From Microbacterium sp. 4R-513 (GTDB lineage: Bacteria > Actinomycetota > Actinomycetes > Actinomycetales > Microbacteriaceae), in contig NZ_CP049256.1 of assembly GCF_011046485.1 (NCBI RefSeq), forward strand, positions 2,232,001 to 2,296,000: DNA of 64,000 bases, in the 5' to 3' direction. How positions within the stretch are numbered: the first letter of the stretch is position 1; every line of letters starts with the position of its first letter. Of this stretch, positions 25,516 to 34,443 are shown piece by piece. The position numbers were made by a program, and so were the translations under genes. The notes under the pieces were generated by a model. It did not search any database and had not been told where the DNA came from. It saw nothing but the letters and a program-made list of their open reading frames with translations.

Positions 25516-27531
25516 TCAGGCGGTGGCGACGGATGCCTCGACCAGCGCCCGCGCCGAGACCGTCCGGCGCCGCGCCACCGCGAGGACCGTCGCGACGAAC
25601 GCGAGGAGCGCCCACACGATCAGCCCGACGAGTGCGGCGGTCACCCCGGACGTGGAGGTGAGGGCCGAGACCATCGCGTTGTAGGCGGGCGCCGTGGGAA
25701 GGAGCGAGGCGATCGAGGCGATCACCGGGGGAACGGTCGAGACGATTCCGGTCGCGACGGCGAGGGCGCCGATGAGCGCGGCGATCCAGCGCCCCGCGCC
25801 CCCGAAGACGGCCACGAGCGCCTGGTTGACGGCCGCGAAGGCGACACCCGCCGCGATGCAGAGGGCGGCGAACACCGACCACTCGGCCCAGCCGTACGAG
25901 GCCGCGAGCTGCACGACCCCCGCGACGAGCAGGCCCTGCAGGGCGCCGAGCGCGGCGGCCGGGAGCAGTGCGCGCAGCGCGAGCACGGCCGACGGCCGTC
26001 GGGACGCGAGAGTGCGCCGGGTGACCGCCTGCAGTGCGACGAAGGTGGCGAGGCCCCCGAACCAGAGCGCCGCGGTGGCGAGGAGCGGGATCGCGGATGC
26101 CCCGAACAGGCTCGTGCCGTTGCCCTTCGCCGCGACAGGGTCCGCCACGACATCGGCGAGGCTCGACGCCTCCGAATCGGAGTAGGTCGGAATCTGCTCG
26201 ACGGCCGTCGTCAGGCCGTCGGCGAGCGAGTCGGTGCCCGTCGCGAGCTGCGCCACGCCGTCTGCGAGGCTCTGCGAGCCCGTGGCGAGCTGGCTGCCAC
26301 CGTCCGACAGCTGCGAGGCACCGGAGGCGAGCTGGCGGGCACCATCGGCCGACTGGACCGTGCCCGACTGCAGCTTGCCGAGACCGTCGGCGAGGCCGCG
26401 GGCGCCGTCCGCCGCGCTGGAGACACCGGCGCTCGTCTGGTCCATCAGGCTGGTGATCCCCGAGGCGGTCGGGGCGGCGTAGCCGCTCGCGTAGCCGGCG
26501 CTCGTCGCCGCATCGCCGGCCGCCTGCGCCGCGGTGCCGAGGGCGGCGGAGACCCCGCCGAGCTGTTGGCAGTACGCCGGGTTGGCACCGGACGCGAGGC
26601 ACTGCTGGGCCAAGGCGCCGAGCTGCTGCGCGAGTCCGGGTTTGCTCTCATCCGGATTGCCCAGCGTCAGCGCCAGCGCCGCGGTCTGGTCCGCCGCGGT
26701 CTTGGCATATGACGCCGAGGCGTTCGCGGCATCCTTCAGCTGCTGGTTCTGCACGCCGGCCGCTGCCTGATCGAGCCCGTTCGCGAGGTCGGTGGCGCCG
26801 CCCGCGGCTCCGCCGATCCCCGCCGCGATCTGGTCGAGGCCGCCCGCGAGCGACGTCGCACCCGTCGAGAGCGACCCGGCGCCGTCCGCGAGCTGCGTCG
26901 CCCCACCCGGCAGCTGCGCAGCCCCGTCGGCGGCCTGATGCGCGCCGTCGGCGAGCTGCTGAGCGCCCGTCGCCGCGTCGCCCAGCTTGTCGCCGAGCGT
27001 CGTGAAGCCGAGGAAGACGTTCTCGAGGTAGACCTGCGACAGCTGCTGGCCCATGAGGCTCGCCGCCGCCTGCGTCACCTGCGCCGTGATGGCGTCGTCG
27101 ACCACGAGCGAGTCGGGCGGGGTCTGCACCTGGATCGTCGCCTGCTCGGGCGTCTCACCGGGCTGCGTGGAGGTCGCGGCAGCCGAGAAGTTCGACGGGA
27201 TCGTCACGATCGCGTCGTAGGTGCCGTCGGCGAGTCCGTCGGCCGCGTCGTCGGCGTTCGAGAGCGTCCAGTTCAGGTTGCTGTCCAGATCGTCCGAGCC
27301 TTCCACGAGGCCGGCCGTGAGCTGGCGCCCCAGCGGCACGGTCTGGTCGTTGATGGTGACGGGCTCGTCCTCGTTCACGATCGCCGCCGTGATTGAGTCG
27401 AGGCGCTCGGCCGGGTTGTAGAGCGATGCGACCAGGATGCCGCCGATCACCACCGGGAGCAGCAGCACCCCGATGAGGGTCAGCCACGTGACGGGGCGGC
27501 GCGAGCGTGCGCGTTCGATGTGGAGGGTCAT
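25516..27531 (-). CDS. YhgE/Pip-family membrane protein
   Basis: A 671-residue protein with one N-terminal membrane helix (around LTLIGVLLLPVVIGGILV), a large extracytoplasmic region rich in LADG-x-x-QLADG heptad-like repeats, and about five or six C-terminal helices. This is the layout of the YhgE/Pip (phage infection protein) family, distant relatives of ABC-2 permeases. The start ATG (27531-27529) overlaps the stop of the MMPL gene in an ATGA, so the two are translationally coupled; a longer upstream reading is antisense-like and rejected. The helical repeats probably form a long extracytoplasmic stalk. Being with MMPL and TetR, it likely helps in envelope export of a lipid, peptide or toxic compound; substrate unknown. 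Confidence 0.85.
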   Translation of the reverse strand: MTLHIERARSRRPVTWLTLIGVLLLPVVIGGILVASLYNPAERLDSITAAIVNEDEPVTINDQTVPLGRQLTAGLVEGSDDLDSNLNWTLSNADDAADGLADGTYDAIVTIPSNFSAAATSTQPGETPEQATIQVQTPPDSLVVDDAITAQVTQAAASLMGQQLSQVYLENVFLGFTTLGDKLGDAATGAQQLADGAHQAADGAAQLPGGATQLADGAGSLSTGATSLAGGLDQIAAGIGGAAGGATDLANGLDQAAAGVQNQQLKDAANASASYAKTAADQTAALALTLGNPDESKPGLAQQLGALAQQCLASGANPAYCQQLGGVSAALGTAAQAAGDAATSAGYASGYAAPTASGITSLMDQTSAGVSSAADGARGLADGLGKLQSGTVQSADGARQLASGASQLSDGGSQLATGSQSLADGVAQLATGTDSLADGLTTAVEQIPTYSDSEASSLADVVADPVAAKGNGTSLFGASAIPLLATAALWFGGLATFVALQAVTRRTLASRRPSAVLALRALLPAAALGALQGLLVAGVVQLAASYGWAEWSVFAALCIAAGVAFAAVNQALVAVFGGAGRWIAALIGALAVATGIVSTVPPVIASIASLLPTAPAYNAMVSALTSTSGVTAALVGLIVWALLAFVATVLAVARRRTVSARALVEASVATA

Positions 27532-30362
27532 GCCATCACCTCTGCAGACGAGAGAGCGGACGTTCGAGTGTTGTCGAGATCGAGGACGGATGCCTCTGCG
27601 CGGCCCGCCCCGATGAGCAGCGCCTGCGCGCTCGCGGCGTCGGCAGCCGAGACGACCAGGGTCACGGGCGACGCATCGCGCAGCATCCGTGCGGCCTCCC
27701 ACCTCTGCGGCTCGGTGAGCGCATCGGCGCCGTCGATGACGGCCAGCGAGGTGCGCCCGCGGAGGGCGTCCCGGAGCTCGTCGAGCGGATCGGCCGACGC
27801 GTGCAGGAGCGCGACGCCGACGTGCGCGCGCACCCAGGCGGCGCGCTCGGGGAGGAGGTGGCCTGCGACGCGGAGGCGTCCGCCCGTGGCGGCGAGGCGC
27901 CCGGACAGGGCGAGGAGCACCGCGCTCGCGGCGACGGGGTCGCCCGTCACGACGAGCGATTCGCCGGGCTCGACGCTCAGCGACACGCCCCGCACGAGCG
28001 CGCGGCCCTCGTCGGCGACCTCGAGGTCCTCCGCGACGACCACCGCCGTGGAATCCGGACCGGGCCACTCGGCCAGCGCGAGTTCGCGCTCGACCGCCTC
28101 GCCCTCGATGTCGAAGTGGGGGAGCACGCGGTCGAGCCAGCGAGGCATCCACCATGCCTTGTCGCCCATGAGGGCCATGACGGCCGGCACGAGCGTCATG
28201 CGGACGACGAAGGCGTCGATCGCGATGCCGGCGGCGAGCCCGAGCGCGATCGGCTTGATGGCGGTGTCGCCCTCGGGGATGAACGCGGCGAACACGGCGA
28301 ACATGATGATCGCCGCGGCCGTCACGACACGGGCGGACGCGGTGAAGCCGGAGCGGATCGCTCCGACGGCGGTCGCCCTGTCATCGACGCCGCCGTTCGC
28401 GCGCCGCTTGTGGACGTAGTCCTCGCGCATGCGCGAGACGAGGAACACCTCGTAGTCCATCGCGAGGCCGAACAGCACGCCCATGAGGATGATCGGCATG
28501 AAGCTGATGACGGGGCCCGTCTTGGCGACGTGCAGCAGGTCGGCTCCGACGCCGTGCTCGAACACGAGTGCGACGACGCCGAACGCCGCGAGCACCGACA
28601 GCAGGTAACCGAGAGCGGCCTTGATGGGGACCCAGATGGAGCGGAAGACGATCGTCAGGAGCACGAGCGAGAGCCCCACGACGAAGATCCCGAAGGGGAG
28701 GAGCGCCGCACCCAGGCGGTCCGAGATGTCGATCGCGACCGCGGTGAAGCCGGTGACCTTGAGGTCGACGCCGTACTCGTCGAGCCACTCGTCGTGGTGC
28801 GAGCGCAGCTCGCGGACGAGCTCGGCCGTCGCGGGGTCGTCGGGAGCGGTCGTGGGCACGAGCTGCACGATGCCGGTGTCGGCCGTCTGGTTGGGGGTCG
28901 CGAGCGCGACGGTCGCGACACCCGGGATGTTTTCGACCTCCTCGCCGAGGTCCTTCATGAGTCCGAGCGGGTCGGTCGAGGTCACTATCGTCCCGGTGAG
29001 GATCAGGGGACCGTTGAAGCCCGGACCGAAGTGCTCGGACGTGAGGTCGTACGCCTGCCGCGCCTCGCTCGACTCGGGCTGCATGCCCGCGTTCGGCAGC
29101 GCCAGGGCGAGGCTCGCGGCGGGGATCGCGAGCACGCCGAGTCCCACGACGACTGCGACGGTCGTGACGATGGGATGCCGCGTCACGCCCGTGACCCACC
29201 GGTCGGCGAAGCCGCGCCTGCGCGTTGCCTCCGCCGCGCGGGTCCGGGGCGTGGCCTCCGCCTCGGCGCTCGTCCTCGTCTCCACCGGCGCCTCGGCGGC
29301 GCTTCGGCTCGACCGCGGCGCTCGCCGGGCCCGGCGCTTCCAGCCGACGACGCGGCCCTTCGCGAAGCCGAGAAGAGCCGGGGTCAGCGTGATCGCGACG
29401 AGCACGGCGATCGCGACCGCCACCGATGCCGCGATCCCCATCGTCGTGAGGAAGGGGATGTTCGCGAAGGCCAGGCCGATGAGCGCGATGAGCACCGTGA
29501 CGCCCGCGAAAACGACGGCCGAGCCGGCGGTGCCGGTCGCGCGGGCGGCGGACTCCTCGGGTGCGATGCCCCCGCGCACCTGGTCCTGGTGTCTCGCGAC
29601 GATGAAGAGGGCGTAGTCGATGCCGACCGCGAGGCCCAGCATGATCGCGAGCAGAGGGGTGGTGGCCGAGATCGTGGCGAACGCCGTCGCGACGAAGATG
29701 AGCGCGATCGCGAGGCCGACGCCGATGAGCGCGCTGATGAGCGGGAACCACGCGACGGCGAACGAGCGGAACGTCACGATCAGCACGAACAGCGCGATGA
29801 GCACGCCCACGGCCTCGATGATCGAGATCGTCGGGATCGACTGCGAGAACAGGTCGCCGCCGATCGCGACCTGCGACCCGGCCGGGAGGGACTCTTCGAG
29901 CTGCGCGCTGATGTCGTGCAGGTCGGCTTTCGTCTCGGGCGTCACGTCGGTCGACTGCCCGTCGAACTGCAGACGGATGATGGCAGCGCTGTCGTCGTCC
30001 GAGACGAGTCCCGACACCATCTCGTCGAACGGGTCGGTGACGGCCAGGATGCCGTCGAGATCGTCGAGCTGGTCGATCGTGTCCGCGATCTCGCTCGCGT
30101 ACGGGTCCTGGTCGATCTTGCCGCCGTCGGCTGCGACCACGACGAGCTGCGCACTGGTTCCGCTTGCCTGGGGGAACGAGCGGCTGAGCTGCTCGAGCCC
30201 GGCCTGGGCCTCGGTGCCCGGGATCGTGAAGGAGTTGTCGGTGCCCTGCATGAACAGGCCCGCGCTGCCTCCGGCGATGCCCAGGAGCAGCAGCCACGTC
30301 ACGAGGACGCGCCAGGGGTGCCGGTACGACCAGCGGCCGAGCGCGTAGAGAAGTGTGGACAC
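27528..30362 (-). CDS. MMPL/RND-family transporter with degenerate ABC-ATPase-like C-terminal domain
   Basis: A 944-residue protein. The first ~760 residues are a standard MMPL transporter: N-terminal helix, extracytoplasmic loop beginning GTDNSFTIPGTEAQAG, a first helix bundle, a second loop and a second bundle containing LFGLAMDYEVFLVSRMRE. Residues ~777-944 are extra and look like an ABC nucleotide-binding domain (VRGVSLSVEPGESLVVTG), but the P-loop reads GDPVAASAV with no Lys, there is no LSGGQ signature, and only a Walker B-like SLAVIDGADAL remains. It is therefore probably a non-catalytic docking or regulatory domain. The GTG start at 30362 has GGAGGG upstream. It leads a two-gene operon with the YhgE-like gene and is divergent from a TetR gene, which probably represses it. 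MMPL proteins use proton force to export lipids or drugs. Confidence 0.88.
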   Translation of the reverse strand: MSTLLYALGRWSYRHPWRVLVTWLLLLGIAGGSAGLFMQGTDNSFTIPGTEAQAGLEQLSRSFPQASGTSAQLVVVAADGGKIDQDPYASEIADTIDQLDDLDGILAVTDPFDEMVSGLVSDDDSAAIIRLQFDGQSTDVTPETKADLHDISAQLEESLPAGSQVAIGGDLFSQSIPTISIIEAVGVLIALFVLIVTFRSFAVAWFPLISALIGVGLAIALIFVATAFATISATTPLLAIMLGLAVGIDYALFIVARHQDQVRGGIAPEESAARATGTAGSAVVFAGVTVLIALIGLAFANIPFLTTMGIAASVAVAIAVLVAITLTPALLGFAKGRVVGWKRRARRAPRSSRSAAEAPVETRTSAEAEATPRTRAAEATRRRGFADRWVTGVTRHPIVTTVAVVVGLGVLAIPAASLALALPNAGMQPESSEARQAYDLTSEHFGPGFNGPLILTGTIVTSTDPLGLMKDLGEEVENIPGVATVALATPNQTADTGIVQLVPTTAPDDPATAELVRELRSHHDEWLDEYGVDLKVTGFTAVAIDISDRLGAALLPFGIFVVGLSLVLLTIVFRSIWVPIKAALGYLLSVLAAFGVVALVFEHGVGADLLHVAKTGPVISFMPIILMGVLFGLAMDYEVFLVSRMREDYVHKRRANGGVDDRATAVGAIRSGFTASARVVTAAAIIMFAVFAAFIPEGDTAIKPIALGLAAGIAIDAFVVRMTLVPAVMALMGDKAWWMPRWLDRVLPHFDIEGEAVERELALAEWPGPDSTAVVVAEDLEVADEGRALVRGVSLSVEPGESLVVTGDPVAASAVLLALSGRLAATGGRLRVAGHLLPERAAWVRAHVGVALLHASADPLDELRDALRGRTSLAVIDGADALTEPQRWEAARMLRDASPVTLVVSAADAASAQALLIGAGRAEASVLDLDNTRTSALSSAEVMA

Positions 30363-30424
30363 GGACCCTCCGGGTGGATTTCGTGATGCCGCGGAAGCTC
30401 AGTGCGAGCGACGTGCGGAAGAAC

Positions 30425-30459
30425 CGATACGTCGCTGTATCCGATACATAGATGTATCG
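30425..30459. promoter_or_regulatory. Tandem palindromic operator for the divergent TetR regulator
   Basis: In the 159-base divergent spacer there is a perfect palindrome, CGATACAT-AG-ATGTATCG (30442-30459), directly abutting a weaker copy CGATACgtcgctGTATCC (30425-30442). The shared half-site is CGATAC/GTATCG. Its position between the transporter operon and the TetR gene suggests that the TetR protein binds here and represses both directions. Confidence 0.75.
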
Positions 30460-30521
30460 TAAAGTGATCGCCGGTCGCAAGGCTGAACGCGAGGTGTGAA
30501 AATCGAGGCGAGGAGGACGCA

Positions 30522-31154
30522 TTGACCGATGTGGTTCCGACCCGTCGACGCGACGCGACGAGACAGCGACTGCTGGATGCCGCGGCCGAGGTGTTCGCCG
30601 AGGTCGGGCTGGACGCGGCATCCGTCGAAGCCGTCTGCGAACGCGCGGGCTTCACGCGCGGGGCGTTCTACTCGAACTTCGACTCGAAGGACGAGCTCTT
30701 CCTCGAGCTCGCGCGCCGCGTCACGCACGAGCGGCTCGCTGCGGTGCAGGAGAGGGTGGCCGAGCTCGAGAGCGAGGGCTCGCTCGAGGTGAGCGCCGAG
30801 AGCGCGCTCGACATCGTGCAGCGCGTGCTCGATGTCACCGGTGACGACCGGCTCGGCGTGCTGCTGCTGAGCGAGATCCGCATCCGCGCGCTGCGCGACC
30901 CGCAGCTGGCCGCCGCATATCTCGTGTGGGACGACGAGCTCCACCGCAGCGTCACGCAGATCGTCGCCGACATCGAGCGCACGAAGGGTCTCCGCCTGCG
31001 CGTGCCGGCCGCCGAGGCGGCCCGCATCCTCATCACCATCTGGGACAGCTCCACCGTGCGCGGCACGATGGCCGGGGTCGACTACGAAGAGCTCTGCCGG
31101 CGCACGAACGAAGACATCGCGCGCGCCGCGACGCTCGTCATCGACCTTCCCTAG
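30522..31154 (+). CDS. TetR/AcrR-family transcriptional repressor
   Basis: A 210-residue protein with a typical TetR N-terminal helix-turn-helix: RRRDATRQRLLDAAAEVFAE then VEAVCERAGFTRGAFYSNF (about residues 7-56), followed by an all-helical ligand domain. It starts with TTG at 30522, chosen because AGGAGG lies at 30511-30516. The gene is divergent from the MMPL-YhgE operon and the intervening palindromes fit TetR autoregulation and control of the exporter, released by an unknown ligand. Its stop interlocks with that of menC in a CTAG at 31151-31154. Confidence 0.9.
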   Translation: MTDVVPTRRRDATRQRLLDAAAEVFAEVGLDAASVEAVCERAGFTRGAFYSNFDSKDELFLELARRVTHERLAAVQERVAELESEGSLEVSAESALDIVQRVLDVTGDDRLGVLLLSEIRIRALRDPQLAAAYLVWDDELHRSVTQIVADIERTKGLRLRVPAAEAARILITIWDSSTVRGTMAGVDYEELCRRTNEDIARAATLVIDLP

Positions 31155-32155
31155 GCGCGACCGGCCTCGAGCAGCGCGTGGCAGCGCGTCACTCGCGCAA
31201 GCCACCAGTCGCGTCGGTCGGCGGATGCCGCGTTCTCGTCGAGCAGGGCGGGATCCGGGATGACGCGGCCGACCGGAAGCACGCCGGCCCGCGGGGCGAG
31301 CGTGGGGGATGCGACATCCGTCGTGAACAGCGAAGCGGTCCCCAGGCCGCAGTCGAAGTCGAGGTGGGGGAGCGCGGCGGCCAGGGCCACGCCCATCCCC
31401 AGTCCCACGGAGGTGTCGAGGGCGCTCGAGACGACCGCCGGAAGCCCGGCGGCCTCCACGATCTCGAGCGCTCGCCGGACTCCGCCGAGCGGCTGCGCCT
31501 TCACGACCAGCAGATCGGCCGCACCGGCTCGTGCGACCGCCAGGGGGTCGTCGGCCTTGCGCACGCTCTCGTCGGCGGCGATCGGGACGCCCATGTACTT
31601 CACACGGCGGCGGAGCTCGACGAGCTCGTCGACGCTGGCGCACGGCTGCTCGACGTATTCCAGGTCGAACTCGGCGAGGGCGTGGATGGCGTGCTCAGCC
31701 TCGTCGAGGTTCCATGCGCCGTTGGCATCGAGGCGCACGCGACCCTCCGGTCCCATCGCCTCGCGGACCGCGCGGACGCGCGCGACGTCGTCGGCGAGGG
31801 TCTGCCCGGCCTCGGCGACCTTGACCTTGGCGGTCCGGCATCCGTCGTATCGGGCGAGGACGGAGGGGACGGATGCCGCGGCCACCGCCGGCACCGTGGC
31901 GTTGACGTGCACCTCGTTCCGAACTGGCGCAGGCTGCGGCATCCATCCGAAATCGAGCGCCGCCGCGAGCCACGTCGCGGCCTCGGCGTCGCCGTACTCG
32001 ACGAAGGGGGAGAACTCGGTCCAGCCCTCGGGCCCCTCGAAGAGCACCGCCTCCCGCACGTCGACGCCTCGGAAGCGGCTGGCGAGGGGGAGCGACACCA
32101 CGCGCGCGGAGGCGAGGATCTCGGGAAGCGGGGGGACAGGAGCGGCGTCGGTCAC
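31151..32155 (-). CDS. menC: o-Succinylbenzoate synthase
   Basis: Dehydrates SHCHC to o-succinylbenzoate in menaquinone synthesis. About 334 residues of the enolase superfamily. Visible catalytic parts are the KxK pair in TAKVKVAEAG, metal ligands in RLDANGAWN, YVEQP and AADES, and the second-strand Lys in VVKAQPLGG. An upstream GTG at 32173 is also possible. GTG at 32155 is preferred because a -10-like GAGGAT lies six bases before it, matching the spacing of the leaderless genes nearby, and because homologues usually begin close to PPLPEIL. It lies convergent to the TetR gene and away from the other men genes. Confidence 0.9.
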   Translation of the reverse strand: MTDAAPVPPLPEILASARVVSLPLASRFRGVDVREAVLFEGPEGWTEFSPFVEYGDAEAATWLAAALDFGWMPQPAPVRNEVHVNATVPAVAAASVPSVLARYDGCRTAKVKVAEAGQTLADDVARVRAVREAMGPEGRVRLDANGAWNLDEAEHAIHALAEFDLEYVEQPCASVDELVELRRRVKYMGVPIAADESVRKADDPLAVARAGAADLLVVKAQPLGGVRRALEIVEAAGLPAVVSSALDTSVGLGMGVALAAALPHLDFDCGLGTASLFTTDVASPTLAPRAGVLPVGRVIPDPALLDENAASADRRDWWLARVTRCHALLEAGRA

Positions 32156-32247
32156 GCGCCCATCCTCTCGCACCCCCGCGCCGTCCCCGCCCCGGTCGCC
32201 GGGGCCGTCGAAGGGTCGACCCCCGGCCGCGGCACATCACTGTGCGC

Positions 32248-32284
32248 TTGCCTATAGTGTGTGACACACAGTACAGTGTCACTC
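32248..32284 (+). promoter_or_regulatory. Promoter and PadR operator directly before the padR-like gene at 32285
   Basis: A -35-like TTGCCT (32248-32253) and -10-like TACAGT (32272-32277) are 18 bases apart, and the ATG follows seven bases later, implying a leaderless mRNA. Inverted repeats GTGTGT-G-ACACAC (32257-32269) and GTGACAC/GTGTCAC (32261-32267 and 32276-32282) overlap the -10, as expected for an autoregulatory PadR site. Confidence 0.65.
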
Positions 32285-32620
32285 ATGACCGAGAACGAGG
32301 CGCTCGAGACCCACCTGCAGGAGCTGCGGCGGGGCACGGTCGTGCTCGCGTGCCTGCGGCTGCTGACCACCCCTGGCTACGGCTACGGGCTCCTGGAAGA
32401 GCTCGAGGCCCGGGGGTTCGACACCGATGCCAACACGCTCTATCCGCTCCTGCGCCGCCTCGAGAAGCAGGGCCACCTCGTGAGCGAGTGGAACACCGAC
32501 GAGGCGCGGCCGCGCAAGTTCTACCGCACGAGCGCCGCCGGCGACCGACTCGCCGCCACCCTCACCGACGACTTCCGCGCCATCTCCGCCGCGATCGCGG
32601 CCCTCCCCGAGAAGGACTGA
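32285..32620 (+). CDS. PadR-family transcriptional regulator
   Basis: A 111-residue regulator with the PadR winged helix: RGTVVLACLRLLTTPGYGYGLLEEL, then DANTLYPLLRRLEKQGHLVSEW and PRKFYRTSAAGDRLA, the wing and recognition-helix pattern of the family. The ATG at 32285 is chosen over GTG 32261 because TACAGT sits exactly seven bases upstream, as in the second PadR gene at 44134. It overlaps its own palindromic operator and is followed after two bases by a HAAS-type membrane protein, forming a two-gene unit. It likely represses its own operon; the signal is unknown. Confidence 0.88.
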   Translation: MTENEALETHLQELRRGTVVLACLRLLTTPGYGYGLLEELEARGFDTDANTLYPLLRRLEKQGHLVSEWNTDEARPRKFYRTSAAGDRLAATLTDDFRAISAAIAALPEKD

Positions 32621-32622
32621 CC

Positions 32623-33570
32623 ATGAACGCCACCCTCACCGACCGCTACGTCGACGCTGCGATGCGCAGCGTCCCCGAGAAGCAGCGCGACGATCTCTCC
32701 GCCGAGCTGCGGGCATCCATCCGCGACCAGATCGACGCGCGCATCGATGCCGGCGAGCCGCAGGACGCCGCCGAACGCGCCGTGCTCGTCGAGCTCGGCG
32801 ACCCGGACAAGCTGGCAGCGGGCTACCTCGAGCGACCCCTCTGGCTCGTCGGTCCGCGCTACTTCCTGGACTGGTGGCGGCTCCTCAAGCTCCTCCTCGC
32901 GATCGTCCCGGCGTGCGCCGCGTTCGGCGTCGCGGTCGCGCAGACCATCGCGGGGGCCACCCTGGGCGAGATCATCGGCGCGGTCATCGGCGTCGTGATC
33001 TCGGTGATCGTGCACGTCGCGTTCTGGGTGACGCTCGTCTTCGTGATCCTCGAGCGCACGGGCCACGAGACGATGGACCCGAGTCCATGGACTCCCGAGA
33101 AGCTGCCGGAGCCGAAGGCATCCGGAGCGAAGTTCAGCGACCTGATCGGGTCGCTCGTCTTCCTGGCCATCGCGGCGGGGGCCGTGCTGTGGGATCACTT
33201 CGTCGGCTGGCCCATCGGGGGCGGCCAGACGATGCCGTTCCTCGACCCGGCGCTCTGGCCGTGGTGGATCACGGGCTTGTTCGTGCTCATGGCGGCCGAG
33301 GCCGCGCTCTCGATCGCCGTATACGCGAGGGGCCGCTGGACGACGGGGCTCGCCTACCTCAACCTCGTCCTGAACGTCGCGATCGCGCTGCCGGCCCTGT
33401 GGCTGATCTCGCGGGGGCTCTTCATCAACCCGGACTTCTTCCCGGCCGTCATCACGGACGACGGCGCGGTCGTCGACGGCATCCTGAACGTCGTCCTCGG
33501 CTTCCTCTTCGCCGGAATCGCGGTCTGGGACTCGATCGATGCCTTCCTGAAGGCGCGCCGCGCACGCTGA
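32623..33570 (+). CDS. HAAS-type (DUF1700-like) N-terminal domain, multi-pass membrane protein
   Basis: A 315-residue protein. Residues 1-70 form a charged helical domain (YVDAAMRSVPEKQRDDLSAE and GEPQDAAERAVLVELGDPDK) typical of HAAS/DUF1700-type partners of PadR regulators. About seven hydrophobic helices follow, such as IIGAVIGVVISVIVHVAFWV and LVFLAIAAGAVLWDHFV. It is co-transcribed with the upstream PadR gene (gap of two bases, GAAGGA as ribosome site). A likely role is membrane sensing or an envelope function controlled with PadR. A paralogous pair is at 44134-45395. Confidence 0.8.
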   Translation: MNATLTDRYVDAAMRSVPEKQRDDLSAELRASIRDQIDARIDAGEPQDAAERAVLVELGDPDKLAAGYLERPLWLVGPRYFLDWWRLLKLLLAIVPACAAFGVAVAQTIAGATLGEIIGAVIGVVISVIVHVAFWVTLVFVILERTGHETMDPSPWTPEKLPEPKASGAKFSDLIGSLVFLAIAAGAVLWDHFVGWPIGGGQTMPFLDPALWPWWITGLFVLMAAEAALSIAVYARGRWTTGLAYLNLVLNVAIALPALWLISRGLFINPDFFPAVITDDGAVVDGILNVVLGFLFAGIAVWDSIDAFLKARRAR

Positions 33571-33586
33571 GTCGAAACGGACGGGA

Positions 33587-33620
33587 GGGATGCCGCGGCG
33601 CCGGGTCGCGGCATCCCTTT
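33587..33620 (+). terminator. Hairpin terminator after the first PadR-HAAS operon
   Basis: Perfect 11-base arms GGGATGCCGCG (33587-33597) and CGCGGCATCCC (33607-33617) with a nine-base loop, followed by TTT. It is 17 bases after the HAAS-type gene and just before the promoter of the next gene. Confidence 0.7.
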
Positions 33621-33639
33621 CGCGTCCTAGGCTGGCGGC

Positions 33640-34443
33640 ATGCTCCTCGACACGCCCGTCCGACTCGGCGTGCAGCTCCAGCCCCAGCATGTGTCGTACG
33701 CGCAGCTGCGCGACGCCGTGCTGCGGCTGGAAGACGCCGGCGTCGACATCCTGTTCAACTGGGACCACTTCTTCCCGCTGTCGGGCGAACCCGACGGCCC
33801 CCACTTCGAATCGTGGACGATGCTCGGCGCGTGGGCGGAGCAGACCGAACGCGTCGAGTTCGGCGCCCTCGTCAACTGCAACAGCTATCGCAACGCCGAC
33901 CTTCAGGCCGACATGGCGCGCACCGTCGACCACATCTCGGCGAAGGGCGGCGACGTCGGCCGGTTCATCTTCGGGACGGGTGCGGGCTGGTTCCGCCGGG
34001 ACTACGAGGATTACGGCTACGAGTTCGGCACGCCCGGCACGCGCCTGAACGACCTCGCCCAGGGCCTCGAGCGCATCACGCAGCGGTGGGACAAGCTCAA
34101 CCCGCCGCCGACCCGCCGCATCCCGATCCTCATCGGCGGGAGCGGTGAGCAGAAGACGCTGCGGCTCGTCGCGCGGTACGCCGACGTGTGGCACAGCTTC
34201 GCGTCCGCCGAGCAGCTCGAGCACAAGGTGTCGGTCATCGAGCGCTGGGGCGAGCGCGACGGGCACGACACCTCGCACATCGTCATCTCGAACGAGCTGC
34301 AGCGGCGGGACGCCGCCGCGGCGGACGAGATGTTCGACGCCGGCGTGCGGCTCTTCACGCTCGGGTTCGGCGGCCCGGACTACGACTACGACGTCGTCGA
34401 CCGCTGGCTCGCGTGGCGCGACGCCAAGAACGGAACGGCATGA
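33640..34443 (+). CDS. LLM-class flavin (probably F420)-dependent oxidoreductase
   Basis: A 267-residue luciferase-like (LLM) TIM-barrel protein. Motifs include VRLGVQLQPQHVSYAQLRDA, DILFNWDHFFPL, GRFIFGTGAGWFRRDYEDYG and PILIGGSGEQKTLRLVARYAD, matching the actinobacterial group usually called F420-dependent. The start ATG has TAGGCT six bases upstream (33628-33633), so the mRNA is probably leaderless. Its stop overlaps the menB start in an ATGA (34440-34443), which couples it to menaquinone synthesis. The substrate is unknown; a redox step linked to quinone metabolism is a guess from context. Confidence 0.85.
   Translation: MLLDTPVRLGVQLQPQHVSYAQLRDAVLRLEDAGVDILFNWDHFFPLSGEPDGPHFESWTMLGAWAEQTERVEFGALVNCNSYRNADLQADMARTVDHISAKGGDVGRFIFGTGAGWFRRDYEDYGYEFGTPGTRLNDLAQGLERITQRWDKLNPPPTRRIPILIGGSGEQKTLRLVARYADVWHSFASAEQLEHKVSVIERWGERDGHDTSHIVISNELQRRDAAAADEMFDAGVRLFTLGFGGPDYDYDVVDRWLAWRDAKNGTA

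Noticed and set aside
25516..25516. Shared bidirectional terminator for the giant gene and the YhgE gene
   Set aside because: The hairpin at 25441-25505 has a T run only on the plus-strand side.
27532..28155. Extension of the YhgE-like gene upstream over the MMPL gene end
   Set aside because: The extra 208 codons are Arg/Ala-rich shadow sequence; the ATG overlapping the MMPL stop gives a proper membrane N-terminus.
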